The notes under the pieces are model-generated. The model was given only the letters and a program-made list of their open reading frames with translations. It made no database searches and was not told the DNA's origin. A DNA stretch of 64,000 nucleotides from Sweltsa coloradensis (Eukaryota > Arthropoda > Insecta > Plecoptera > Chloroperlidae), in NCBI GenBank assembly GCA_024449915.1, contig JAMZAV010000103.1, positions 496,001 through 560,000 on the forward strand, in the 5' to 3' direction. Positions 24,838 through 37,770 of this stretch are shown in pieces. The first letter of the stretch is position 1; each line of letters starts with the position of its first letter. Both the position numbers and the translations under genes were made by a program.

Positions 24838-25157
24838 TAAATAAATAATTAATTAATTCGTATTAGAGTACCCACTAAGTCACTGATTTTCAGTGGGGAG
24901 ACTTAAATTTAAAGCCGACCAAGCCAACCCTGTTGACTCCGATATCATCAACGAGCAAACAAAATGGACACGATTACACCCGCAGACAGCGCCAGAATCG
25001 TTAGGCTAATTCGGAACAAGTGCCTTATTGCTAGGACGGCTCCTAAGTCACCGTTTACACAACCAAGAACTGATGGTCTTGTTGTCTAACGCTGGAATCG
25101 AACCCTGGATCTTCTGCATTGGAAGCACATAATTTAGCCACAAGACCAACGAACCAC
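24838..25157 (-). mobile_element. tRNA-derived SINE, family alpha, copy 2 (full length)
   Basis: Read on the minus strand it begins TGGTTCGTTGGTCTTGTGGC (A-box region), has the TGCTTCCAATGCAGAAG anticodon-arm-like segment and a good B-box (GGGTTCGATTCC). It continues through the shared body (GGTGACTTAGGAGCCGTCC) and ends with CCCCACTGAAAATCAG and a TAATTATTTATTTA tail. It is the best-preserved head of the family. Confidence 0.88.
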
Positions 25158-26850
25158 ACATTATTTATTTATTTACCCTATTTGTTATATTTATCCAAAT
25201 ATTGATTAATTTTATTGTAATAGGATGTACACTGCATAATATCGTTAGCTATGATTAAAATTGAAGATATTATGTTGACTTGCCTCAAGCAGAGATAAAT
25301 TTGTGATGATACATTGTCGACGCCGTATCACCACCTTTTTATAAGAGGGCGCATGGTGTACCTTTGCCGGGTTTAAATTCAATAGGACAAGAAGATTCTC
25401 TTTTTATTACTAATCTAAAAATGTTTTATTCTAATTTGCATAACTTCATTTTATCTTCCCAGATACATTTTTATTTACAGATGACCAGTTTAGAATGTTT
25501 ATTTAAAAACCCGCATTGCATTTCTTTATGTGGGAGCGTGCAGGATATTCAAATGCATACGTCGGAGATATGAAGTCTTATCAGTTAACTTTTGTGCATC
25601 ATAACCTATTTCCAATTGTTGTAATTTAATTTGTTACAAATTACAATATCAAGTATTGACTCCATATTTAGGTTGATGTAGCGTGAATAATTGTTAATTG
25701 TTATATCAATTAATTTGTTCAAGGTGCGTCTTATTGTATACCACTCTAATTTATTTGAGGAACCAAATAAGATAATGTCAAAACACTTCGCATATTTTAA
25801 TATTGACGTAAGAGGTAGCTACCGTTACGTGCTGATGTAAAATGTTAATGCCGTAATTAAAACCATATTAATTTTGTAAATAAAACTGACCATCAGCAAA
25901 GCAATTAAAAGTGAATTAATTATCATGAAAGTTAAATAAAGATTATATACTTTGACATCAAGCCAGTACACCTGTATGTATATTAAATCTTCTTGATTTG
26001 AAAGAAGATATACTATTCAGAAGTACCGTGAAATGCACATTTCTTTTTTTCTAGCTTTTAGCTTTATCGCTGTATTGCGGCACAACGTAAATTCACGGTA
26101 GCTTTGGTATAATAAATACAGTACGTATAATACGAAGAACATTAATAAACCGTCTAATAAAATACATCAATAACACCGGTATGTAAATATTTTTAAATGC
26201 TTTAGCATTTTTTAATTGTAATTTCCTTTCGTGTAAAACTACCAATAGAATTTACACCAAGCTCAATATGTTTACTTGAGTACTGAAAAGGAAGCTTTGC
26301 TAAGATAATAACGCTTTTAACCAGAGAACTAAACGCGCTGGTGTCATTCTAATTTTATAAATTCCTTCTCACTCAGAATTAAAAAACCTGTTAGGTGCAT
26401 TTCAATTAATGTTTAATTCATGCGTTATGTATACACGAATAATGATAATATGTGACGATTGACATATCATAACGATCAAACGCACATATGATCACAGATC
26501 AAACCAGTGACATTTCAAGGTGGTTAGGATTAAAACCTATACCATATTCCCGAAAGAAAAGCGGGAGAGTAAGGAAGATTGAGTATATGCAATTCTTATC
26601 ACATCAGATAATTGACGATGCAGGAAATAATATCGTAGTTCGATTATGTTTTGTATTCCACAAATATCTTGCCAAATTATGTATGATGAAAACAATAATT
26701 GAAAGTTATATTATTGTATTGTACTTTCCTACACACCAAGTGCACTTAAGAGCTTTAGTTGAGTAGTATGCAATACATAGAAAAAGGTACACTTAATTAT
26801 ATTGTTGTGTGTTTTTCGTAAAACAGTTACATCTTCTCATGAAAAATTGT
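25158..26850. other. No gene recognised
   Basis: AT-rich DNA. The ORFs at 25364-25573 and 26488-26766 lack recognisable domains or splice context. Confidence 0.5.
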
Positions 26851-26983
26851 AGGCTTTCACGACCCGCAGATGGGTGACAAAACTTCGGGCAGTGCTCATC
26901 ATCGACACGATGCAACAGGCTTTCACGACCCGCAGATGGGTGACAAAACTTCGGGCAGTGCCTCATCATCGACACGATGCAAC
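26851..26983 (-). repeat. Two-unit tandem repeat (66 and 67 bp)
   Basis: Unit 1 is 26851-26916 and unit 2 is 26917-26983, differing by one inserted C. On the minus strand the unit reads GATGATGAGGCACTGCCCGA followed by AG and later GTC. The order TGATGAG, a short GGC-ACT-GCC stem and CGAAG resembles the core of a hammerhead ribozyme as found in Penelope-like retroelements, but flanking stems I and III are not evident. The repeat itself is certain; the ribozyme reading is speculative. Confidence 0.85.
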
Positions 26984-28904
26984 AGCCCAACGATCATTCA
27001 AAACTCAGTTAAATCTTGTTTTCGGTGTATGCCTTGTTGATATGGTGCTTAATTAAAGTAAATATATTAGTAATACCATAACTAGAAAAATGCACATGGT
27101 TGTGTGATTTAAAAAGTTCCTTCAACTTCCTTAAATCGTATGGTAGGTATTCACTTTGGAAATAAATAACATATCCAACTTCTGAATCAACGCGAAGTTA
27201 TTTGCACAGGAAATTACCAATTAGCTGTGGGCTATCGTGCGCCAGATTTTGTTGTCTTGTCACCGTTAAAATTTAATGAATTTAAAAAGATATATATTAT
27301 GTACGAGTATCATGATTACAAACACGTCAATTACACACCGTAATTTTTAAATGATTAAATTAACAAACCGCGTTCGAATCAGTTTCCTATACAATGAGCG
27401 CACAGCGAAACATATTCTTTTAGGATCTGACCCATTGGGTCACATAGGTCAGCATCTAGCATACACCCTACAATTTCTCGGATAATTTGGAAGGTTAGTT
27501 GTTTTTTTCTAACTGGTGTTTCGAACTCAGTGAAGGTATAGTTCTGTGACAGCCACCGTCATTAATTAACCTGTCTATTCTCCCTAGACGTAGTGTGAGC
27601 GCGAGAAGGGGCCAGGACTGCTCGTTGATTTGCATGGCAAGGAGGGAAATGTTCTACCTGCCTCACACGCACTCACATTCGATCTATGCCACAAATAACA
27701 CGGTCCAAGTAAAGATCCGACATGAAGAAAAAACAAAACAAAACACGATCCAACTCAATTCTGGAGGTTCTCGCGATGCACTCGAAATTTCTAGATAATT
27801 GTTTTAGAAAGAAGAAATTGACCGGTTAAGATTCCATTTAAATTACAATGTAGGAGATTATTTGAAAAAACGTCTAACACGATTTCACCTAGATTGTTGT
27901 AATTTTCTCACCTTCTGAAGCTCTTAAACCAATGTCTGCAATTGACTAGCGAGTGTTTGGCCAATTAAGTATGGGGTGAATTATAATCGAGAAGTGTTAC
28001 ATACCCCTCTACTAAGGTAAACACCTCGGCAACAAAAAATTGTGTGAAGTGGTATTGGTTTTAATGATAGTGAAATTCCGAGAAAAAATCGTGTTCGCAT
28101 CCAGAAAAGAGAGATTATATCAAATAGCTTGGCTCAATAAATGAGCAAGTATACGTCGTATACATAATGAATACATTAGTGCTATCCGTGTATCGGGATG
28201 TTAAAGTTGAGTTTTAATTATATTGGCTTTAATCTATAATCTTCATACACTAAATGATCACTTACCGTTAAGACCTAGAAATACAATATGTATCATGCAT
28301 TGTGTTTGGTTCTTGCAAATTAAATTGAATATGGCACTTTGTACATTTATAATATATATTATCATATAATAATTTGATATAATATACCTGTAAACGGTTA
28401 AATTTATAACAATTACTTAGCAATCTCTATTAAACTCCACTTAGTTAAAAATGAGAGTCTTTTAGGAAACACATTCAATTAAGTCTCCTTACCTATCGTA
28501 ATTTTCTTATTGAGTCGTCTGTTTCACGATGATCTGCATTTAAATGCGTTTTACGTCCACCTTTCGTTTTTCCTAGACGCAACTGTGCATTCAAAACATT
28601 ATTAATCGCAAAACAACCACTTTTGTTGGGACGCCGTCTTTCTTTATCCCTACATTCGTTCGCAAGATGTACCCACACTTTATTGCGTGCATACGGTATC
28701 CGATGTGTGTTATTCCTTATTCGCAAATCAACAACTAGCTTCTCAAACTGTGTTCGTATTTTACTCATCAACAGCAGAACTACAGGCAGAACGATATTCT
28801 CAAAACAAGCCGACTTTACGAGTATGAATAGTGACTTTAGCTAAGAATGTGAAAACATGAATTAACTATTTTTCATTAGCAAAGGGTTATTAACTATCAA
28901 GTGC
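26984..28904. other. No gene recognised
   Basis: A segment after an acceptor-like TTCTCCCTAG (near 27590) is GC-richer and open for about 60 codons (27595-27798), but no family or donor is clear. Opposite-strand ORFs overlap at 28493-28844. Nothing supported. Confidence 0.4.
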
Positions 28905-29230
28905 CATGAAAGCAATTACACAAACAAGTCCCTGCTTCCAGTGGAGAAGGTACGTGGTTCGATTCCCACTTTAGAAAAAGTTTTTCATTTCCTGGTAGAA
29001 CTTCAATACATCCATATATAATCTAAGGATATCTTTATGAAAACGGCGACTTTAGAGCAGTCTTGGCAACGATCGAGACACACAAATTGTGTTGATTGTT
29101 CCGAACTTGTTGATGCTTGTGTCTCAGCGCGGGTGCATAACAGTCAACCAGCCAACATTCGTTTTAAATTATCGGTCGCTGGTTGTATATTATTAGTTAG
29201 CGCGTCAATGACTTCAGCACCTACAGGGTA
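28905..29230 (+). mobile_element. tRNA-derived SINE, family alpha, copy 3 (3' truncated)
   Basis: The head has CCTGCTTCCAGTGGAGAAGG and a good B-box (GGTTCGATTCCC). The body has GGCGACTTTAGAGCAGTCTTGGCAACG, which matches copies at 24838 and 32600. Homology stops at CTACAGGGTA (about 29228), which lines up with CTACAGGGTT of copy 1, so the conserved hairpin tail is missing. Confidence 0.7.
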
Positions 29231-32200
29231 CTAAACACACACTTATTCAATGTTTTTTTTATTTACAATGCACATCAATCAATTAATAACCATAATAATG
29301 CATTTATACTACCAATAAACTGCACTTTGAGTACATTTATGCTATAAACTTCAACATGTGCATGTAAAAGAGATAGAATAATTTGAAGAGAGTGTCGATT
29401 GTATCCTACTATAAAATCTAAATTATTAGTATGTGTTTCAGGTTATGTTGTTTATATAAATTTATTACCATATAGTAATGTACGAAGGAAAAACAGATTT
29501 TATATTGATATTAAATAGCCAATAATACAAAATATATTAGTATAACCGTAAAATGTCTTATCGATAATTCATTAAACACAATCAGTTAGAATTGGCAAAG
29601 AAAATGTCTATCGATGAATCTATAAAATTACTACAGCTTCAGAAAAATCTCTGACACTCATAATATTATGTGCTATGGTTGTGTGACTACTTTTTTGTTT
29701 AAAGTGCGCAGAGTATATTCAAGATGATGAGTGGATGAACATCAGGATTACAAGCAACTACAAAAATCGCACATTCCTTAGATTTCTATTTATTGCTGTT
29801 AGATGGTAAAAACTGAATGACAATCAACATTAGGTGGAATCCAAAACAACAATATAATTTGGTACTTTGAGAGGCGTTCGTTCTCATCATAAGCGATTTA
29901 AAAAATTATTGTTTGTTGTACAAATGAAAATTAAATAAATTGTGATTATAGGCAGCTATAGCATAATGGCATAGTGTTTTTAGAACCACACTGGTAAGGG
30001 AATAAAAGAGTGTAGCTGTAGGGGGACGCGCAACCATAAGGTTCATCAAGTGTAAACTTGTCAAATATACTAATAACGATGAACTTTCTTCCGTATATGC
30101 ATATTATTTTAACAGAATATTATTATTTATTAAAGTCAAATCCCCGGATAGGATAGTGCGCAGTTTTCTTAAATGTGCGTGTTATTTTCATGGGTATTCG
30201 TATTGTATATTGTTCCCTTATAGATAGTTAGGCTATTATGCACTGTATTGCAATATTTTAACCTTGTTTCAGAAGCGTGATTTTTCTTTTCCGTTCAAGG
30301 ACCATTGAAATAATTCTGGAAGTAAGGGTTGGGTAGAAATTGCTAGTTGTCAAGGTGATTACTGGCTGCATCACAACTAATCAATGCTAACCTTACAATC
30401 AGTCAACTAAGCAATCTAAAAGGTTTTAAAAGCTTTAGCTTAGATTGTGATTATCTACATTAGGTTTAGCCGATCACATCGCATCAAATCTACACCAACT
30501 TGCAGTTGAAGGTAAGATTTTCAGAAAAGGTTTCGATAAGATGATGTGAGACGGAAGGCTTTCAGGTTTCAGCCAATACCATCTCTAATGAGACACATTT
30601 CCCATCATACGTTTCAAATCTTTACACAAATCGGTTATTAAAAGAACATAGTTGAAATTAGCGAGAGTTTTTTTGTGTGTAAAGCACAAGAGTTGTGATG
30701 AGACTGGTATTTTAACCCTTAAATCCAGCTCAAGATCGCCCCGCCAATTATTAGAATTAGAAGTTAATGTTAAGTGTAGATCGCGATAATGAAACGGTGA
30801 TAGTATCTGCGGGCGACTCGTCAAGACTCTTACCGCAAGGCTGGCCTCGTCAACTCCTTGAGCCGCCTCGGATGAAACCCCTCAATCAATAGGCTTCAAC
30901 GTGGCCTTGGGCTAGGCTTCTTGACGAACTAGATAACAGTTTCCTTGGGGGGCGGGAAGAAGCGGCAGAGTGGTAATTAATGGTACAAACGTAATTTTCT
31001 CGATTTAAACGGCTGTATAGAACGCAAAGTCATTTTAGGATCCTTTCTCTTCTTATGTGTTTGGCTCAAGTTTAATTTTACCTAATACTAATTTTACCTA
31101 GAAGTTGTATTACCATTAACTGTTCACTGGACATGTTTGATACCAGAAGTACTTAACACAAGAGTGTGTATGATTTGATCTAATTTATTTCATATGATTT
31201 TATATGTGTAATTTTACAACAAAGCATATGGAGACAAATATACGAATAATATACTAGTAATACCATGTATATTGTATATATAGTCATTACTCTAATAACC
31301 AATATTATATATTTTTTAAATACATCGGAAAATGCAAAAAAAATGAGTAAAAATGATAGATTTAAACAATTGTCGAACACTGGAGATGTGAAATTGAAAA
31401 TTCAACAATATTAGTAGTATTTTGTGTTAAAAAGAATAGCCATTAATTGACCTTGTGCATTATGTACGATGGTGACAAAATTAAAGGTAGTCTAAGTCAT
31501 TTCAAATACAGAAACTTAAACAATAATTGGGATTAAAATTTCGTTATAAAGCGTTTTGCTCTTTTGACATATTCACTAAAAAGTGACACGGATTACTATA
31601 GAAACTAAAATTTATAACGTTCGAAGAACTCACAATAAAGTACATTGATTTTCCATTACGTGTAGCACAATAAATAATAATTTGTTATTATAATAATTTC
31701 TAGAAGCAATGACGAAATAGACAAATTAGAAAAATGTAAATTACTGCGAATTGACTGTATTATTATATTAATTAATGTAATGTGTACCCAATTCACATTT
31801 TAAAATTATTAACATAGGAGAGAAGTTAATGGATGTACACATTATTATTAAAGATTATAAAATACATTTAAATAAATTTTAAAATAATTGCACAAACCAG
31901 CTGTAAATAGGAACGCTACTTTGATGACTCCCGGCTTTATTGCCCGAACTTGTAAGCACATGCTCTCATTGCATAAGTGAGTAATGAGTAAAACAAAAGT
32001 GATAAGTTCCAGGCTTCTAGCAACAACCTGATTGTTATCCACATAAATATCCCGATAATATCTTTATGAATTACTTTGCCTATCAATTGAATTCAACGCA
32101 AGTTTGAAATATAGGTTTTATTTATCGAAAGATTCGATCACAGTGTTTTTGTATTCGCCGGAAACCGTAGAAAACAGGGGTCGGACGACAATCGAACAAT

Positions 32201-32599
32201 AAACAAGTGAACTGCACTTGTCTCGGGGACAACTGTTGATTTGTGTTTGTAAATATGGTAATGGGTGTGTGAAGGAAGGCAGTGTCACCTGGCGGAACAG
32301 GACGGACGTACAGATTCGAGTTGAGATTGTCGACGCGTGGATAGCGGTATGTCGATAAACAAACAGCTAATACGGTATGACCGTCCAGTCTTCACTTGTC
32401 GCCATGCTAATTACCAGTTCAAAGTTAAATGAACTTACACGATGTATTTCTCCATAGGCGTATGGACAGTTCATTGGTGTAACTGACCTTTAATAAGGAC
32501 ATTGATTATTTAATTATTAACCATTTTATTCACGTCAACATTTTTCTTTACAAAATATTAAATTAAATTAATGTTTTGTATTAAAATTGATAAAATAAC
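29231..32599. other. No gene recognised
   Basis: About 3.4 kb of AT-rich DNA. The stretch 30830-30965 is a GC-richer patch without coding signal. A tRNA A-box-like word occurs near 29955 without a B-box. Confidence 0.5.
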
Positions 32600-32972
32600 T
32601 CAAAGATACATACCGTGGTAAGCGTCTATCCTTCCAAAGAGTTCCAGGTTCGAATCCCGCTTTAGGTATAAGTTTTTTAAATCATATTTTATATCGGCTT
32701 ATGGATGTGATGTAACAGGTGACTTTAGAACCGTCCTAGCTACGAAGCTCATAATACATTCTAAGGTTGTTCAGATTTAATCTTGTTGATTCTGGCGCCT
32801 CTTGCGAGGAGTCCTGTTCAGCTGGATTGATCAGTGCTTGCTGCTTAAATATGGTGGTTGCCGGTCTCTAGTTGGTCATTGTTCGCTCGTCGATGGAGCT
32901 TTAAATTTAATGTCCCCACTGAAAATCAGCTGTGTACCATAAGTGGGTAGACTCTAAATACAAATTTATTTA
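32600..32972 (+). mobile_element. tRNA-derived SINE, family alpha, copy 4
   Basis: The head has an A-box-like CGTGGTAAGCG and a near-consensus B-box (GGTTCGAATCCC). The body has GTGACTTTAGAACCGTCC as in copy 2. The 3' end has CCCCACTGAAAATCAGC, a decayed palindrome and AGTGGGTAGACTCTAAATA. The exact 5' limit is uncertain. Confidence 0.82.
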
Positions 32973-33184
32973 CTTTGTTATACATTTATTTATAATGAAA
33001 ATTTTAAAACAATCAAAAAGGATACATTTCGAAAGGAAACATCTGAAAACGAGTTATCCTATCTTGATTAAAAACACATCCTGGTATCATAGGAAATAAT
33101 TGAGATTTTAAGAATCCTGATAAATCCGGTAACTTTGAGTCTAGTCTAATGTAGGCATTAACTGCTAATAATTTTCAGTACCTA

Positions 33185-33920
33185 TTATTATTATTATTAT
33201 TTATTCAACAAATTCCAAACTTTACAATGACACATACATATATGTAACACACCATATACAGCACAGGTAACCAAGAGCACATAACGTGGTAGATGACATA
33301 TACACACCTATATTAGCAGAGTACAGTATTTATTAAGCAAGCTAAAAAGAGCTAGTTAGCTCCATGCAGAATGGCTTAGCTTGCTTTCTATACAATAAAA
33401 CTACAATACACTAGGTTTAAATCTAAATGAATGAGTAGAAAATTTGAGATACAATAATAACAAAATTACATTTAATTTTAGATAATGAGATGAGAACTTG
33501 TGAGAGACCAATCATGTCCAGTCAGAGCCAAGAGAATGCTTAGGTCTAAGCCAAGTTGTAAGATAGTTGCAAATACTCAAGAGTTGAAAGAAAAACTAAA
33601 TTGATTGAGACAGTCAGAGTATATACATTGACAGAATGAGAATGTGAAACAGAGTATATTAATTATTGTGCGCAATTATTGTGAGTGAATGTCTTGAAAA
33701 TGAAGCTAAGGTATTAAAAGATTTGATTTACGTAGATGCAACAATTCAACAGTAATCACCATGTTAGGAGAGCATCGGTTATTTAAAACGTGCTTTGACT
33801 AAAGTTTTGAATTTTGGGACTGATGAGGCTCTTACAGGCGCTGGTAATGTGTTCCAGAGACTAACAACTCTGTAAAAGAAACCACATTGGTAAGCAAACT
33901 TTAATGTTAGTATGAACTAA
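33185..33920 (-). mobile_element. LINE 3' remnant, minus strand, with TAA-type tail
   Basis: The last codons of an ORF2-like frame are followed by about 590 bp of non-coding sequence ending, on the minus strand, in AATAAATAATAATAATAATA (33186-33206), the usual end of an I- or CR1-like LINE. The upstream body is missing, so this is a strongly 5'-truncated insertion. Confidence 0.7.
33779..33915 (-). pseudogene. C-terminal end of a LINE ORF2
   Basis: About 45 codons are open up to a stop at 33779-33781. The signature FFYRVVSLWNTLPAPV followed by VPKFKTLVK is the characteristic last block of arthropod Jockey/CR1-type ORF2 proteins (RVVSLWNSLP then a SVxxFK motif). The rest of the protein is absent. 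Confidence 0.75.
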
Positions 33921-35044
33921 GTGAAGTCTTCACGTGGCACTTTAATTACTGATCAATGTTATAATTACTATATCTGTCTCTCGCTAATAGCCCACTTTTA
34001 AGTCCTTATATTATCCTTAAAAACTTATATTTATACGAGTAGTGATTTGTAGATTCAATTCTATAAACTGGCGAATCTCCGCCCAAATTACAAGTCTTGT
34101 AATTTGTGCAATTAATCTAACAATAATCCGTTGTTTAACGAACTGTGGTTCTTCAGATAATCTAGGTTAGTAGGAGGAGTGTTCTGTTGTTTTCTAAATA
34201 AACCATTTCCATAAGGATACCGTAAGTGGGCGTCTTCTTTGGATTAAGGGTTTGGAAGCCACCCCCTTTTGGATTCAATTGTACGGTTATTGTAAACCGG
34301 TGCCAAATTATAGGTTGCGAAATCTAGCTGTGATAAATTTGCTCATTTTTACCGTTTTAATGGTAACATTGATTAATATTGCGGTTGTTTCTTGTATTTT
34401 GAAAGCAAATAAAGCTATCATCACAACCAATGGTTTGTGAAATGTGTTCCATATGAATAAATAACCAACGCACAGAAGGCAAGCTATTTAGACGTTTCAA
34501 TCATTTTCGAGAATTTGTTGTGATAAATGATGTTTGATCCTCCCTCGGGGACTCAGGAACTAACAATTAGTTGCATTATTAAAACAAGAACTTCTCAATC
34601 AGTGGAGAATTACGTCTCTATTCTGGGTTAATAAACAATGTTCTTGACTGGTGGCCAAGTAACATCACCGAACACCATTCATCATACAAAATAACATACG
34701 TTTACCTTAGTCATAAATTAAAAGTTCAATGGGGCAGATAGTTTTTAAAAATGTAGTAGGTATAGATCTGAACAAGAGGCTAATTAGACCATTTGCGGCA
34801 CTATAGCATATACATATCCCACCCCATGTACCAGAGGTTAACTGTGATATAATTACATGTATAACAGTTAACCCACCTTGGATAGAAATGTATACAAGCT
34901 GACCACGTTTAAGATTATAAATAACACTGGAATTAATTAGTAGATCGAGAGTAAATATTTTTACAACATCAATTATTATTAACAACAAAACTTCTGATAG
35001 CTACTGACTTTTAGTAGGGTATTTATATGTTTTCATGTTAATAA
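33921..35044. other. No gene recognised
   Basis: AT-rich. The ORF at 34252-34440 would encode a hydrophobic segment but has no recognisable family or splice context. Confidence 0.5.
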
Positions 35045-35652
35045 CTAGGCCGCTTCGCGAACGCCTTTTCCAGACGCGTTGATGGATGAGATTTTTTTCT
35101 TGGAATATTTCTGTCCAATGATTACGTTTTTAAGTGAGATCTTATTACTTTTTCTATCTACTTGATATTACTTATTATTTACCCGACTAACCAAATCGAG
35201 AAATTGATATTACTTGTTAATTATACACCTTCTAAGGCTTATATTAAAACCTTTATTTCTATGAATTTTGAACAACTTTTTTTAAACTTTTTCTTTCAAA
35301 AGGCACCACATCACCATAATCTTTATGTCAATGTAAAATATGATCGTTGTAGCCCCACCTGTTTGGTCACAATCGGCCCAAATATCACGAAAATATTGTA
35401 TTAAAAACCGGGAAAAAATCGTAAAAGTACGATAATCATAAGACATATTTGATCGATTGTACCGAAAAACGTGGCAAGTCTAAGTTCAGAGATTTCGAAG
35501 GTCCCCTCAAATTTTCGTCAAGATCGCATATGCCGTTTGCTTGGTAGAGCGCGAACAAACAGACAAAAATACAAACAAAAAAAAACACCCGAGCTAATTT
35601 TTTTGGGGGGGGTCAGTGAAATTGAAGTCTTCGCTTTGCTCATCCAATTTAT
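35045..35652 (-). mobile_element. Helentron/DINE-1-like element, D1 family, copy A
   Basis: On the minus strand the element runs from AATTGGATGAGC near 35652 to CTAG at 35045-35048, followed outside by T. Near its 3' end it has the subterminal inverted repeat CTCATCC and then a stem (AACGC...GCGTT). Internal blocks (CTAAGTTCAGAGATTTCGAAG, CCGTTTGC, ACAAACAGACAAAAATACAAAC) match the other D1 copies. It encodes nothing and would depend on a Rep-helicase element elsewhere. Confidence 0.8.
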
Positions 35653-36689
35653 TTGAGACAAAGATGGCAGATATGTGTTTTGAACTCGTTAGTCGCTAAG
35701 AAAATCTCCGTTTACACTCAAGTATAATATTTATCAAGTTCAAAAAAGTTATTCCGGAAATAGCGAATACAAATAAGATCTCGCGATACATTGTGGCGGT
35801 CGTGATGTATCTCGATGCCAAGTCTGTAGATTTCCGCACACTGAACTACCTCTATGTTTCAACTAATGTTCTCGATGTGACCGCCTTGTTATACAAGACG
35901 ATGGCTCGTTTGTCATAATCTTGTCACTGAGTCATTGTTTCTCACTAATGGCACCACACAGTCATCGCTCATCGTCCACTATAACTAGGCGTACTGCCTC
36001 GTTTCGGAAATCCCGCCTTGATACGCTTTTTATCATTGGTTTTGTTTATAGAAAAAGAGAAATAAATGAATGGCACTTTTTCATTATTTTAACTCAAATT
36101 TGTTAACACGTTATTTGTAACCTTGATTCTGTACAGTAGAGTTTGTAAGTTTATATTTCCATCGTCATTCCAATCAAACTATTCCAGGAAGAAGCCAGCG
36201 TCTGCACCTGTGTACCGTGTACCTTTCTTACAGAAAAAAAATCATTGTTCTCTTTGTCTGTATGTATTACTGTTATAATAAAACAATATAGAGTGCTCCT
36301 TCAATAGTTTTATTATCATTGCAGGGTACAACAATGTACAAATTTTCAACATTAATAATTGAGTTATAGTATTCTACATGAAATGAAGAAAAAGTTGTAA
36401 GAACAGAATTTCTTATTATAAAAACAATATTACGTATTGTGTATTGCCAAATGTGGAGTGAATCATTGGCACTCATGCTGTCATACACCCTCAAACTGTT
36501 TTCTAAGTCTAGAATCGCATTTTTTGTTTTTTTAAAATTATTTCATTATTAATAATTTACCGCCTTCAATTATTTGAAGGCTTCAACGTATGTATTTAAA
36601 ATTACCTAAATACCATATTAACATTTTTAATGATTGCAGCCCTGCAGCTCTACATTTCGATCTGCCCTAAAATTCCCCTATCTATCGGC

Positions 36690-36900
36690 TAGGTTGAAAT
36701 GAGCAATCTAATGCTCACTCCTGGTATGTGCGCTAGCCCCGGCGATGATTTAGGTGCCACTAATTAATTTAGCGCCCCCGGTTCAAGGGCAACGTCGAGG
36801 GAGGTTTCTGCGGGATCTCTCTCTGTAGGGGTGCGCAACGGCGGGCACGTATACCTTGCACCTTGCCGCGAGAAACATTCGTTATATTTATCCTTGGTTA
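36690..36900. promoter_or_regulatory. GC-rich island, candidate regulatory DNA
   Basis: A 210-bp GC-rich patch in strongly AT-rich DNA, with homeodomain-type ACTAATTAATT flanked by CG-rich blocks (GCGCTAGCCCCGGCG, GCGCCCCCGG). No coding frame. Function is inferred from composition only. Confidence 0.25.
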
Positions 36901-37449
36901 TATCGCGAAGTATGCCACCGCAGCGAGGCGGATCATTTTCAGGACGATTTCAAAATTAAACTTATCGATACAGAGACAATTTTGCGTTTAATGCACAGAT
37001 CCTGACACTCACGAAATGTAATTTATTGAATACATCAATGAATTCAGATCACACACCAATTCACCTAATTTGAAAGTATATCGTCCCCTGCTGAAAATGA
37101 ATCAATAAATTTAACATTTCGTCTGTTTTTTTTTTATTTTTTTTACGAAATTACGCAAAAGATTATATCTTCTTAATTCTTTAATAATAAGCCTTTTATG
37201 GATATTGGTATGGAATAAATGAGTCTGCTTAAAAACAAGTTTTTTCATTAAACACAACGTTAATATGTAAGATCAAACCAATTAACTAACAATATAACCT
37301 GTCGATACAACGAACTATTGGAAGACCGTGGTGATATTAAACTAATGATTAATTAAATAAAACTAGTTGGTTTCTGCGCGTAAAACCATTAATGTAATTT
37401 ATCCATAAATCCCATTCCCCGTCTAAATATACTTCCAATAGTTGTTTAA

Positions 37450-37770
37450 TTGATTAACAGTGAGCGTGGGGTGTGTGCACCGCACGAGGTCAGGACGCCA
37501 CGCACCGTCACGCACTACGCGTACACGCACCTGCGACCGACGTCACCTACCTCTATAATCCTCTAATCGCCGTTCATGATCGGTAATTAGAAGCGAGTCG
37601 TGGCTGCCTCCCGATTGTCGCTCACTGAAGGTATTTTAATATATAAATATTCCATCAGGATAATTACACCCATTAGCTGGGTAGTGCGTGTCAACTCGCA
37701 TGCCTAGCTCCCTCTTTCTCCCCCTCGTGCAACAGCTTTGTTAATAAACGCGACACTTGTTGCACTTATA
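37450..37770. promoter_or_regulatory. GC-rich island with homeodomain-type sites, candidate enhancer or promoter
   Basis: CG-rich sequence (37470-37560) runs into an imperfect inverted pair CTCTAATCGCCG ... CGGTAATTAGAAG with TAATTAG and TAATCCT words typical of homeodomain binding. GATAATTACACCCATTAGC follows near 37658. No reading frame. This is the strongest looking host regulatory candidate by eye, but conservation has not been tested. Confidence 0.3.

Noticed and set aside
26488..26766. 92-codon plus-strand ORF starting with ATG
   Set aside because: No recognisable domain, AT-rich codon use like the background, no splice or promoter context.
33823..33840. CTGATGAGG word as hammerhead core
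   Set aside because: It lies within the LINE ORF2 end, and no stem II or GAAA follows.
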